Shown piece after piece: positions 16,303 through 24,509 of a stretch of DNA of 32,807 nt. Position 1 is the first letter of the stretch. The number at the start of each line of letters is the position of its first letter. Source of the stretch: SAR324 cluster bacterium (lineage in GTDB: Bacteria; SAR324; NAC60-12); the NCBI GenBank assembly GCA_015231885.1, contig JADGAT010000057.1:1-32807 (forward strand), read 5' to 3'. Below the pieces are notes generated by a model. It was not told the DNA's origin, searched no databases, and saw only the letters and a list, made by a program, of their open reading frames with translations. Made by a program: the position numbers and the translations under genes.

Positions 16303-17142
16303 TTAAGCAGCTTTTTTCCGATATCGCATGAATCCGTATGCTGCGAAGAGTAAAGCAATTGCGACAAGGATCAAGGGTAAGTAATTTTGTTCTTCTTCTG
16401 TTACCAAATGTACCAGGAGACTCGTATACTCTGAATAATGCTTACCTAAGTAAGTACCTCGTATCATTACAAATATTTGATATTTAGAACCAGATAGGCC
16501 AGATAGGTTTTCAATATTCAGGGTAAACTCTTGCTGCGATTTTGGAGTGAGGGACAAGCGGTTTGTGCTGGCGGATGGTTTGATTGCAATCTCATTTGAT
16601 GTAATGGGGACTATTTCAATTTCCTGCGATTCATTGGACGTGTTCTGGAAATTGACAACGACGCTTGTCGTTTGGACCATGTCAAATTCTGCTCTTTGAG
16701 AATTTTCCCGTTTGATTGATAAGCTCACCGGAGATCGAATTTCTGATATTCCCGACTTCTTGGTGTTGGTTGATGTGGCAATCAAATGACTGGCACTGTA
16801 AGCTCTGCCAGTTAAATCACGATAGAAAATTAAAACAGGGATATAATAGCTTCCTTCCTCTTTTACTCCCAGCTGTTCCCTGGTTGCATTTGTAAAGACC
16901 TGCTTGCCCTTTCCTGCAGGCAAAGAACCAAAGTTTTTGATGATCAAACCGGATTCTATCAACTCCAATCGAACGTCTTGGGCGGTTTCATCCCCAAAAT
17001 TCGAAACTTTTCCTTTGATGATGAATGCATCTTTAACTTCCAAGATGAGAATTTCTGGTACTAATTTCAAAAATCCTGCTGATGCTGATGTTGATGTTGC
17101 AAAAAAGCAGATGATAAAAAACATAACGTTAAAATTTTTCAT
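16303..17142 (-). CDS. Secreted beta-sandwich protein with C-terminal membrane anchor
   Basis: I do not recognise a named family. The 279-residue protein opens with a clear signal peptide (MKNFNVMFFIICFFATSTSASA). Two strand-rich segments follow, about 30-125 and 135-245, that look like Ig-like or CARDB/NEW3-type sandwich domains: IIKGKVSNFGDETAQDVRLE, then TSVVVNFQNTSNESQEIEI. Near the C-terminus is one membrane span (NYLPLILVAIALLFAAYGFM) and a basic tail RYRKKAA. The expected layout is therefore two domains outside the inner membrane, held by a C-terminal anchor. It overlaps the upstream GT2 gene by 4 nt, so it belongs to the glycosyltransferase cluster and may present or receive its product. 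Confidence 0.7.
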   Translation of the reverse strand: MKNFNVMFFIICFFATSTSASAGFLKLVPEILILEVKDAFIIKGKVSNFGDETAQDVRLELIESGLIIKNFGSLPAGKGKQVFTNATREQLGVKEEGSYYIPVLIFYRDLTGRAYSASHLIATSTNTKKSGISEIRSPVSLSIKRENSQRAEFDMVQTTSVVVNFQNTSNESQEIEIVPITSNEIAIKPSASTNRLSLTPKSQQEFTLNIENLSGLSGSKYQIFVMIRGTYLGKHYSEYTSLLVHLVTEEEQNYLPLILVAIALLFAAYGFMRYRKKAA

Positions 17143-17843
17143 TGCTGAACCTTTCTTCTTAATTGAAACAAGCCAAGTGCCATTTTAAATCCATCGCCAA
17201 AAACAGAAACAGAAGAGGGTTCTCCTTTGGCAGCATGAAAGACAATTGGTATTTCACAAACCTTAATGCCTGTTTGTAATGCTAGAGTGGCTAACTCTAT
17301 TTTAAACAGATAGTTATCAAAATTTGATTTTTCTACTAAAGTACGAGCCAGATCAGTGCGTACGATAATACTTCCTTGTGAATCTTTGGGAGTTTGATGA
17401 CCGAGCAGGAGAACTCTTAATAGATAAAATCCGATTGTCGCAATAGTTCTTTTGGAGGACCGGTTATATATTTGTGAATCCGGGTGTGCCTTTGAACCAA
17501 TTGCATAATCAGGCAATCCATTTTTTTCATATTGCAGAAAGCTGTCAAGATCCGAAAAACCAAAGGGAAAGTCACTGTCCGAGAAAATAACGTATTTGTC
17601 TTTTGCATATTGTAGCCCTAGCTTGTAACCTGCACCCACCCCTTGTACACCAGTTGTATAAACCTCGACTCCTTTGCCTAGCACTCCATCTAAAAAAGGA
17701 ATATCGTCCTGAGAAAAATTAGGTCCATTGTGGCAAAGCACAATTTGGGTTATTTGATAAGAGTCCGCTTTTTCCTGGAGATAATGTAGGGTTTTTTGTA
17801 AACGGTGAGCATCATTATGATAGGGGATAATAAATGAAAACAA
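17139..17843 (-). CDS. Family 2 glycosyltransferase
   Basis: This 234-residue GT-A glycosyltransferase of family 2 starts FSFIIPYHNDAHRLQKTL, the usual nucleotide-binding first strand. It continues with TGVQGVGAGYKLGLQYAK and the metal-binding SDSD (88-91), then GSKAHPDSQIYNRSS and TPKDSQGS, an acceptor-side pattern like that of dolichol-phosphate-mannose-type enzymes. There is no membrane span except possibly a short amphipathic segment (IGFYLLRVLLL). The start codon is TTG at 17843: the only in-frame alternatives back to a stop are non-start codons, and the family begins right there. Its stop overlaps the next gene start by 4 nt. The sugar is unknown. Confidence 0.85.
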   Translation of the reverse strand: MFSFIIPYHNDAHRLQKTLHYLQEKADSYQITQIVLCHNGPNFSQDDIPFLDGVLGKGVEVYTTGVQGVGAGYKLGLQYAKDKYVIFSDSDFPFGFSDLDSFLQYEKNGLPDYAIGSKAHPDSQIYNRSSKRTIATIGFYLLRVLLLGHQTPKDSQGSIIVRTDLARTLVEKSNFDNYLFKIELATLALQTGIKVCEIPIVFHAAKGEPSSVSVFGDGFKMALGLFQLRRKVQQ

Positions 17844-17892
17844 TTGTATACTCTTTATGACTCTTGTTGCAAATTATGTTGTTGTTGGATGG

Positions 17893-20034
17893 TTATCCTC
17901 TCGATTTCTTCTCATCTTTTCTGATTACACATTCAGCAATTAGGAAGATTAAAGCAATCAGGCTCAATAATAAAGATATCTTTTCAACAATTCCTGTTTG
18001 AAAAAAAATTGAAAAGCGTTTTTGTTCTGTTTCTACTAACATTAGATTGGGCGTTATTAGACGAATAGCATCCCCTGTATCAGTCTGCCAATTAGGAAAG
18101 TATGGAATTTTAAAAAGTATTCTTTTGGGATTTCCTTTTTGGGCTCCTGTGTCGAATACTGTGTATACTTGTCCATTGTGTGACCATTCCCCATCCAATG
18201 GTATTAGGCTCTGGTTGGCACCAATAACAAGAACTTGTTTCAGGGAGTGTGGACGATTTTTAGAAGCTCTTTTTAATTCAATCCTGTGATCCAGGCTCAT
18301 CGGAAGTCCTAGTACAGATTCCAATAGTGGTGATTCAGCTTCCATTTTTGGTAATTCCCCATTCAAAATAGAGGCAATTCGACTGTTTGGATTTATATGA
18401 AAAAGGGTGAAAGTATTATTCTTATATATAGCGTCATATCCTTGCTGAATGAGAGAGGCTTTCACTTGATCTGTATGTGCTACGAAATACTTGACATTGT
18501 ATAGGGAAAATAATTCGATACCTCGTTTTATATTCACTGGTGGAAAGTTTACAGGAAAGCCGGGCCACCATGTTTTCGGGTTGATGTATAAGCTAATATA
18601 GAAATAAGCCGGATAAGAGCTGGAACTTTCATGTAATAACCCCTCCATAATTGGTTTGTTGGTAAAATAAGGGGTCATTTCAAAAATTCTATCTGAACCA
18701 AAACGATTATAATGGGCAAATTCAACGACTACACGCCCTTCAGGATCTGAAATACTTTTTAGTGCTTGCCAAACCCCTGCGACATCCTGATGATTTTGTT
18801 TCTTTTCGATACCAGACATATTCCATTGCCACCAGCGAGGAACCTCTTTTAAACTGTTTCTGGCAAAGGCGGGTAAGGTTTGATCCAAAGCTTTGGATGG
18901 AATTAAACTTTGCAATAGTAGAAAACTTAGCGGAGCAAGGATAATCCATTGTATGTCTTCATTCGACATAAGACGGTGCAACTGCATCACAAAAACCATA
19001 AGAGTCATCAAGTAGATTTCTGGAGGCAACCGCACATGCAGAATGGGAGTTCCTCGAGAAAACATCATGCCGATGATGGTTAAGATCGTCAATAACACCA
19101 GACTTATTTCAAAACAAGATGCTTTTTTGCGAATTATATTGGTTGCTAACAGTAATAGACTCCCCAAGTAAAGAAACAGATGGAGAGGAGAGTCTAATTG
19201 GAGAAGTCGTGTTACTTCATCCCAATTGACGACTGTTTGGTTGAGTGGTGTGACGGTATTATTTCGATAGTATAAAAAAGGCAGCCACCAGAAAGAGCAC
19301 AGGAAAATAATTAAAATGGAACCTCTCATTTTTTGAAATGCATCCACAAATGATTTTTTTTCGAACCAGTAGGAAAGCCCATAGAGCCCAATAATCAATG
19401 TGCTGAACAAGGCCGAATACACATGGCTCAAAATGGCAATGGCATAAAGCAATTTGTAGATCGGAGAATGGAGATTATTACTGCACAGATAGGCAAATAT
19501 CCCTGCCATGGCAATCAGACCCAACTGGTGAGACACTTGACCTGCCAGTACACTTTTGAAATTGCCTCCAGCAAAACTGCCAAATTCATGAAAAAAAATG
19601 GCAATGCCCAATACAGTAAATAAAAGAGCTAATGGTAATTTCAACCATTTTCTTGCAGTCAGATAATAAATAACAGGTAAAGATAGGATGACTCCTAAGA
19701 CAGTAACCTTATATGCAATAGGCTCGGGAATTCCAAAAGCATTCAAACAAACTGCGATGAAATAAATAGGGTAAAAATAAAAATACAAAAATGGAAATCC
19801 AGCAAACCATCCATGATTCCAACCCCAAAATCGACCTTCCTCCAATGCCGTTTTCAAGCTATGTGCAATCCAGGGATGGGCTACCATGTCTCCTCCAGCA
19901 ACGTGAGTTGCTTCGAATGCCAGGCTTGCATCAAAAATAAAGGTCATTGTCCAGGCTAGAAAAAAAGCAACTAACCAATCAAATAGCTTTTCTCCTGTAT
20001 TTTGCTTCAAAAAAATAAATTTGTTCAATTGCAC
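17893..20034 (-). CDS. Large polytopic GT-C-like membrane protein (PTPS-related family)
   Basis: This 713-residue inner-membrane protein has about ten to twelve spans in its first ~420 residues, then a soluble domain (about 420-690), and a final span (ISLLLSLIALIFLIAECVI). The first extracytoplasmic loop has GGDMVAHPW (D49), matching the position of the catalytic Asp in GT-C glycosyltransferases that use polyprenyl-phosphate sugars. Overall form resembles the membrane proteins misleadingly named 6-pyruvoyl-tetrahydropterin-synthase-related, which are GT-C relatives. A soluble C-terminal part with YNVKYFVAHTDQV fits that group. It sits between the DUF2079 and GT2 genes. The product is unknown; a polyprenyl-phosphate donor from the GT2 enzyme is a plausible link. 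Confidence 0.68.
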   Translation of the reverse strand: MQLNKFIFLKQNTGEKLFDWLVAFFLAWTMTFIFDASLAFEATHVAGGDMVAHPWIAHSLKTALEEGRFWGWNHGWFAGFPFLYFYFYPIYFIAVCLNAFGIPEPIAYKVTVLGVILSLPVIYYLTARKWLKLPLALLFTVLGIAIFFHEFGSFAGGNFKSVLAGQVSHQLGLIAMAGIFAYLCSNNLHSPIYKLLYAIAILSHVYSALFSTLIIGLYGLSYWFEKKSFVDAFQKMRGSILIIFLCSFWWLPFLYYRNNTVTPLNQTVVNWDEVTRLLQLDSPLHLFLYLGSLLLLATNIIRKKASCFEISLVLLTILTIIGMMFSRGTPILHVRLPPEIYLMTLMVFVMQLHRLMSNEDIQWIILAPLSFLLLQSLIPSKALDQTLPAFARNSLKEVPRWWQWNMSGIEKKQNHQDVAGVWQALKSISDPEGRVVVEFAHYNRFGSDRIFEMTPYFTNKPIMEGLLHESSSSYPAYFYISLYINPKTWWPGFPVNFPPVNIKRGIELFSLYNVKYFVAHTDQVKASLIQQGYDAIYKNNTFTLFHINPNSRIASILNGELPKMEAESPLLESVLGLPMSLDHRIELKRASKNRPHSLKQVLVIGANQSLIPLDGEWSHNGQVYTVFDTGAQKGNPKRILFKIPYFPNWQTDTGDAIRLITPNLMLVETEQKRFSIFFQTGIVEKISLLLSLIALIFLIAECVIRKDEKKSRG

Positions 20035-20060
20035 GTCTGAGTTTTATAGAAAGGTGTTGT

Positions 20061-21611
20061 CTAGTTTTCCAAGGAAACAGCAAGAAGCTGGCGAAAATCC
20101 TTGGATTTTTCCCGCTGCATGAATGTCGGATTGACCCAAATCCGAAAGCGGTTCCGCTGCTTGGAAGCTAAATAAAAATGGGAGGATAAAAAACTTTGTA
20201 GATTTTTATCCATATTGTAATCTCTCCGAATGATGACAAGGTCCACTACTGGCGGCGATTTCAACCGCTCACAGACGCCATAAAGGCCAAAATATGAGGG
20301 ACGAAATGGATTTTCCGACATATAGATATTGGGGTGCTTGTCAATAAGATAATTGATAGAGTTGTAGTCTGCTGTGATCGTTGTATTTTCAGGTAAAACC
20401 TCGTTCAGTCGATGCAAAAATTGCACTTCCACGTTTTTTTCGAACCGGTAAAAATCTTTGGTCAATGGGGCACCAAGGGGGACTCGTGTTTTCATGTTAA
20501 AGTGAAAGTAAATGGCAGACATCAGCAGTAGGCAGGATATTATTTTTTTGTAAGTCGTTTGTGAGATACCTTCGATAATAATTATAATGACGGCTGCCAT
20601 GGTGCAAAAATCATAATGGTAAAAGCCTTCTATAAAATATCCTGTTTTTGAGATGATATTGATAAAAAGAGCAGCTGCAGGAAGTAACAAAAGCAAGGAC
20701 TTGGAGCCAACAAAGAATACGGCGGGCCACATTACGTTGAGTACATACATCCCAACATCCTTTTTGATGAAGGCTTCTTTGATAAATGAAGGTTTGTACC
20801 AGTTCGTGAGGGTTTCCTGATATGCTGGTGATGCAGGAACCGAACTCATTGCTTCAATAGCAAAATTTGGATCAAGCCAGAGACATGTTTGTGCTTTATA
20901 AAAAGGAAGAACCACTTTGAGATTGATAAAGAACAAAGTAACCGAAAAAATAAGACCAATAATAAAATGTATCTGCCGAAGTTCGAACCTGTCCTGGTCA
21001 AACCATCTTTGCTCCAGCAATACCAATGTCATAAAAAATCCCACGGTTAGTGCAGCATCTTCTTTACAAGAGAGTGCTAAAAGGAGAAATAGATAAAAAA
21101 GAAACCGATTTCCTTTCTTACATGCAAAATATAACAGCAGAATAAGAATGGTCGTAACAGCTTCGGTATGAACTAGATCCATGTTTATATTGATCATGAA
21201 TGGACTGATCCATACTGTAATTGCAACGGCAATGGCAACGAAACGTCCTTGAGGCATTAAGTAAATTAAACAAAAAATACCACATGCGTAGATAGCACAT
21301 GAGTGGAATACAAGCAGCCAGTAATGTGGGGATGGCAGGTAGTGAAACAAGGCAAATAAGATTTGGAAGTAGTCTTGGTTATCTGCCCATATATGAACCC
21401 CTCTGGTTGTCATGAAGAGGTCATTGAGACGAGATAGAAGATAAGAGGATTGTAGAAGAATTCCAAAATCAAAATTCATCACACGGAAGTTATTGTACTC
21501 CCGAATGGGTGGTATCACATATAAAGCAAGGAAATAAAGAGAGGTAAGGGCAATTATAATTAGCCCGCCACTATGACCAGTTGTTCGCCTGTCGGATTGC
21601 AAAAATAGCAT
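20061..21611 (-). CDS. DUF2079-type polytopic membrane protein (GT-C-like)
   Basis: This 516-residue protein has about nine or ten spans in the first ~370 residues and a soluble C-terminal part. The segment MNFDFGILLQSSYLLSRL (D48), followed by TTRGVHIWADNQDYFQILFA, is the characteristic first loop of DUF2079 proteins, where family members carry FDxGxxxQ and a downstream His/Asn block. A later CKEDAALTVGFF (the cytosolic-face KED motif) is also typical. DUF2079 proteins are thought to be GT-C-fold membrane glycosyltransferases, though none is well characterised to my knowledge. It is 9 nt from the GT9 gene and 26 nt from the next GT-C-like gene, so one operon is likely. Confidence 0.75.
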   Translation of the reverse strand: MLFLQSDRRTTGHSGGLIIIALTSLYFLALYVIPPIREYNNFRVMNFDFGILLQSSYLLSRLNDLFMTTRGVHIWADNQDYFQILFALFHYLPSPHYWLLVFHSCAIYACGIFCLIYLMPQGRFVAIAVAITVWISPFMININMDLVHTEAVTTILILLLYFACKKGNRFLFYLFLLLALSCKEDAALTVGFFMTLVLLEQRWFDQDRFELRQIHFIIGLIFSVTLFFINLKVVLPFYKAQTCLWLDPNFAIEAMSSVPASPAYQETLTNWYKPSFIKEAFIKKDVGMYVLNVMWPAVFFVGSKSLLLLLPAAALFINIISKTGYFIEGFYHYDFCTMAAVIIIIIEGISQTTYKKIISCLLLMSAIYFHFNMKTRVPLGAPLTKDFYRFEKNVEVQFLHRLNEVLPENTTITADYNSINYLIDKHPNIYMSENPFRPSYFGLYGVCERLKSPPVVDLVIIRRDYNMDKNLQSFLSSHFYLASKQRNRFRIWVNPTFMQREKSKDFRQLLAVSLEN

Positions 21612-21620
21612 CTTGTTTTT

Positions 21621-22874
21621 TTACTCCTGATCTTGTTTAGTCCGGCTTGCTGCTGTGCGGAAATTTATTGAGGGGGGACTGTTTAGAATCTCATATGCTT
21701 TATCGAGTACCTCTTCAGGTTGGATATAGTGCAGGCACAAATTGTTTCCATTGCACATTGAATTTCTGTGATTGTATGCAGTAAGGCATGGTGAACAAGA
21801 TAACGGGGTGTAAAAGCTGAAAGCATTTGGGCTTAAAGAACCATAGAGGTCGGGGGTTTCTGGTCCAAAAAAAATGATACTGGGGATTGGGGTCATTCCT
21901 GCAAAATGCCCAGGTCCTCCATCATTGGTAATCAAGAGGGATGCAAAATGAAATATTATTAATAATTCTCTAATAGATTTTGTATAGCCAGTGAGGTCAA
22001 TGCAATTATGGTCTTTGCATTCCAACAAAACCTGATCTGCTATTTTTTTATCGTCTTCTATGCCGATAATACCTACTGTATACTCATTTTGAATAAAACT
22101 GTTTAATAGGTGACAGTAATGTTCTATAGGCCAAGCTCGTATAGGTAATAGCCCACCGCTTGGATTGATGAGAACTAATTCTTTCCCTGTAATATTTGGA
22201 AAATCGGCTTTAAGTTGATAGAGTGAGTCTGCAATTTCTTCTTTTGTAATCTTCAAAGGAGGAATTATGAATTGTTCTTTTGCAATTCTGCGTTTCACAG
22301 TCGGCACCTGTTCTGATTCAAGTGCTTCAACTAATGTTATGAATTGTTGAGAAATATGATGGTATGGATTGTAAGGAACAGGACGATTGATGTATTCTCC
22401 TCGAAAAAGTCCTTCTTGGGTATGAGGGTGGAATCCTACGTGGGTTTGAGCGCCACTTAAAAATGCATAAATACTGCTTATTCTGGAGAACAATTCACAA
22501 TCAATAATTGTATCAATTGGGATCTGTCGTAATTTGGACAGGACATGAATACTATCTAAAAAAAAATTTATGAAAGCAGAGCTTTTAATAGTGAAAATGT
22601 TTTTTGTTGGTACAACATCCAATAATTCTAGAACTTCTCGATTGGAAGCAAACAATAACACATAAATAGAAGCATCTGGGTATTTTTGTTTGATTTTCTT
22701 AAACATTGGATGCGCCAAAACCAATGCTCCTTTTTCAGAAAGAAGGATGACTAAAATATTTTTAGGTTTGACGTCAATCGAGATATTATTTTTCTTTTTA
22801 GAAAAAAATGAGAAGATACGGCAGAGGAAAGTACCAGCCCAATAGTCTAGTTTCCTTTGAAAATTTAAATTCAT
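21621..22874 (-). CDS. Family 9 glycosyltransferase (heptosyltransferase-like)
   Basis: This 417-residue GT-B protein belongs to family 9, which adds ADP-heptose or related sugars in LPS core synthesis. The N-terminal domain has ILVILLSEKGALVLAHPMF, the usual acceptor-side start. The C-terminal domain has INPSGGLLPIRAWPIEHY, ITNDGGPGHFAG and FFGPETPDLYG, all standard for the family. A Cys-rich segment follows (SCSPCLTAYN, then MCNGNNLCL), also seen in some GT9 proteins. There is a short basic N-terminal region but no clear span. Base use here looks more A/T-rich than in the housekeeping genes around it. The donor sugar cannot be told from sequence. Confidence 0.86.
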   Translation of the reverse strand: MNLNFQRKLDYWAGTFLCRIFSFFSKKKNNISIDVKPKNILVILLSEKGALVLAHPMFKKIKQKYPDASIYVLLFASNREVLELLDVVPTKNIFTIKSSAFINFFLDSIHVLSKLRQIPIDTIIDCELFSRISSIYAFLSGAQTHVGFHPHTQEGLFRGEYINRPVPYNPYHHISQQFITLVEALESEQVPTVKRRIAKEQFIIPPLKITKEEIADSLYQLKADFPNITGKELVLINPSGGLLPIRAWPIEHYCHLLNSFIQNEYTVGIIGIEDDKKIADQVLLECKDHNCIDLTGYTKSIRELLIIFHFASLLITNDGGPGHFAGMTPIPSIIFFGPETPDLYGSLSPNAFSFYTPLSCSPCLTAYNHRNSMCNGNNLCLHYIQPEEVLDKAYEILNSPPSINFRTAASRTKQDQE

Positions 22875-22909
22875 CTTCTAATCATGTATGCAGTGTTTTA
22901 GAATTTGGT

Positions 22910-23572
22910 TTAGACGGGTTTGATGCAGTCCGTGTCATCATTAGCGGGAGAATTAACTCTTCTTGAGACAGTATATGTTTCCATGATTTCTTCTGGGTAC
23001 GGTTGGAGTAGTTTCTGGAGATCATTTTTGTTTTGGATAGAAGGATCAAGCCAAATACTTTCTTCTTCCGGTTTTAAAATAGCAGGCATGCGGTTATGAA
23101 TGGTTTCCATAAGGTGGTTTGGGGCTACTGTGATGATAGTGAAGGTCAGCAACATCGAACCGTCTGGATGCTGCCATTCTTCCCACAATCCTGCGATTGC
23201 GAACAGTTTTTGTTTTTTTAAGTGAATATATGTTGGTATGCGTTGATCTCCTTCTTTTTTCCATTCAAAGAAACCCGATGCTGGAATAATACAACGCCGC
23301 CGTTTCAATGCATTTCTAAAAGAAGGTTTCTCTGCTAGTGTTTCTGCACGAGCATTGATTAGTTTGTTACCAATTTTTTTATCTTTAGACCAGGATGGAA
23401 CCAATCCCCATTTCAATCCATCCATATATCGGGTTCCGTTATCTAAGATGATTGGTACGATTTGGGATGGTGCAATATTGTAACGTGGTATAGCAGTAAA
23501 AAGAGAATTTTCTATTTCAAATCTTTCTATCAGTTTTTCACTTGTCTGCTGCATTGAAAAACGTCCACACAT
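22910..23572 (-). CDS. yedK: YedK/HMCES-type SRAP protein (abasic-site sensor)
   Basis: SRAP proteins form a thiazolidine crosslink with abasic sites in single-stranded DNA, shielding them during replication. The 220-residue protein has the full active site: Cys2 directly after the initiator Met (MCGRF), N73 in INARAE, E103 in SGFFEWKK and H159 in TIHNRMP. NIAPSQ near 32-37 and LKWGLVPSW at 53-61 are also standard. Cys2 fixes the start, since it must be the N-terminal residue after Met removal. It lies 23 nt after prmC and is followed by the GT9 gene 35 nt later. No damage-response operator is apparent; it may be read with its housekeeping neighbours. Confidence 0.95.
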   Translation of the reverse strand: MCGRFSMQQTSEKLIERFEIENSLFTAIPRYNIAPSQIVPIILDNGTRYMDGLKWGLVPSWSKDKKIGNKLINARAETLAEKPSFRNALKRRRCIIPASGFFEWKKEGDQRIPTYIHLKKQKLFAIAGLWEEWQHPDGSMLLTFTIITVAPNHLMETIHNRMPAILKPEEESIWLDPSIQNKNDLQKLLQPYPEEIMETYTVSRRVNSPANDDTDCIKPV

Positions 23573-23595
23573 GTGACCTCCAGCAAAATTTTATA

Positions 23596-24498
23596 TCATG
23601 CACATCGTTTAAGATGGCAAACACGGGGATGGGATTGTAAATCTTGTACGACTTGATTTAATTTTAGATAATCTGGAAGAATTTCCTGCAGCATGGGCAA
23701 TTGGTTGTAACCAATTTCCAGTAATATCTGACCATCAGGCTTTAGATAGTGAGCACTGTGTTGAAAAAAATAGCGGTAAAAATCTAAACCATCGGCTCCT
23801 CCATCCAATGCCTGTATTGGTTCATAGCGTACAATTTCTTTCTGTAGTTGCGCAATTTCCCCGGTGGGAATGTAGGGAGGATTGCTCAGGATTATATCAA
23901 ATTCAGCAGCACCATCTAACATTTCAAAACGATCTCCTCTGATCAGGTTAATCTGATTGGATCGAGGGGATAGCAAATGATGATGTTGCTCAATGTTTTT
24001 AGAGGCAACCTTGATGGCGATATCACTGATGTCTGTTGAAATAATAAATACATTCTTCAACGAGTTGCACAGTGCTAATGGAATGGCGGCAGTGCCTGTT
24101 CCAACCTCTAAAATGGTACACGTTTGATTTTGGTGAAAGTCTTGCCATTCTTGGATGAGTTTGCAGGCTTGTTCTACCAGTGTTTCGGTATCAGGCCGAG
24201 GAATTAGAACTCCTTCTTCAATAAACAGGTTCAATGCCCAAAAACCTTTTTCTCCAATCAGGTAAGCAACAGGAGCACCATCCCCTCTTTTTTTTACTAA
24301 AGTTCGATAATGTGCTCTTTCCTCTGTTGATAAAGGCTTATCATAAGCGAGATACAGGTTGACTCGCGAACATTGACAAACAAATGCCAATAAGAGCTCT
24401 GCATCCAGTCGAGGTGATGGAATTTCTTTGCTTTGGAAATATTGATGGGTCCATTCTAAAATAGAGCGTGTTGTCCATATTTCCTGTTCTAATGCCAT
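23596..24498 (-). CDS. prmC: Release-factor glutamine N5-methyltransferase
   Basis: PrmC methylates the GGQ glutamine of release factors RF1 and RF2 using S-adenosylmethionine. I start at the ATG at 24498, giving 300 residues. The frame extends upstream inside argS, but the family begins WTTRSILEWTHQYF, so the extension is an artefact. Visible are SPRLDAELLLA (28-38), PVAYLIGEKGFWALN (76-90), IPRPDTETLVE (99-109), the SAM-binding EVGTGTAAI (131-139) and the catalytic NPPY (206-209) in ILSNPPYIP. The gap from the argS stop is 11 nt, with no clear ribosome site, so coupling to argS is likely. prmC is more often beside prfA. Confidence 0.94.
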   Translation of the reverse strand: MALEQEIWTTRSILEWTHQYFQSKEIPSPRLDAELLLAFVCQCSRVNLYLAYDKPLSTEERAHYRTLVKKRGDGAPVAYLIGEKGFWALNLFIEEGVLIPRPDTETLVEQACKLIQEWQDFHQNQTCTILEVGTGTAAIPLALCNSLKNVFIISTDISDIAIKVASKNIEQHHHLLSPRSNQINLIRGDRFEMLDGAAEFDIILSNPPYIPTGEIAQLQKEIVRYEPIQALDGGADGLDFYRYFFQHSAHYLKPDGQILLEIGYNQLPMLQEILPDYLKLNQVVQDLQSHPRVCHLKRCA

Positions 24499-24509
24499 AG
24501 TTAATGCAA

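Noticed and set aside
16290..16315. AAGCAGCTTTTTT near the convergent gene ends, read as a terminator for the reductase
   Set aside because: The palindrome AAGC-A-GCTT leaves a one-base loop, too short to form a hairpin.
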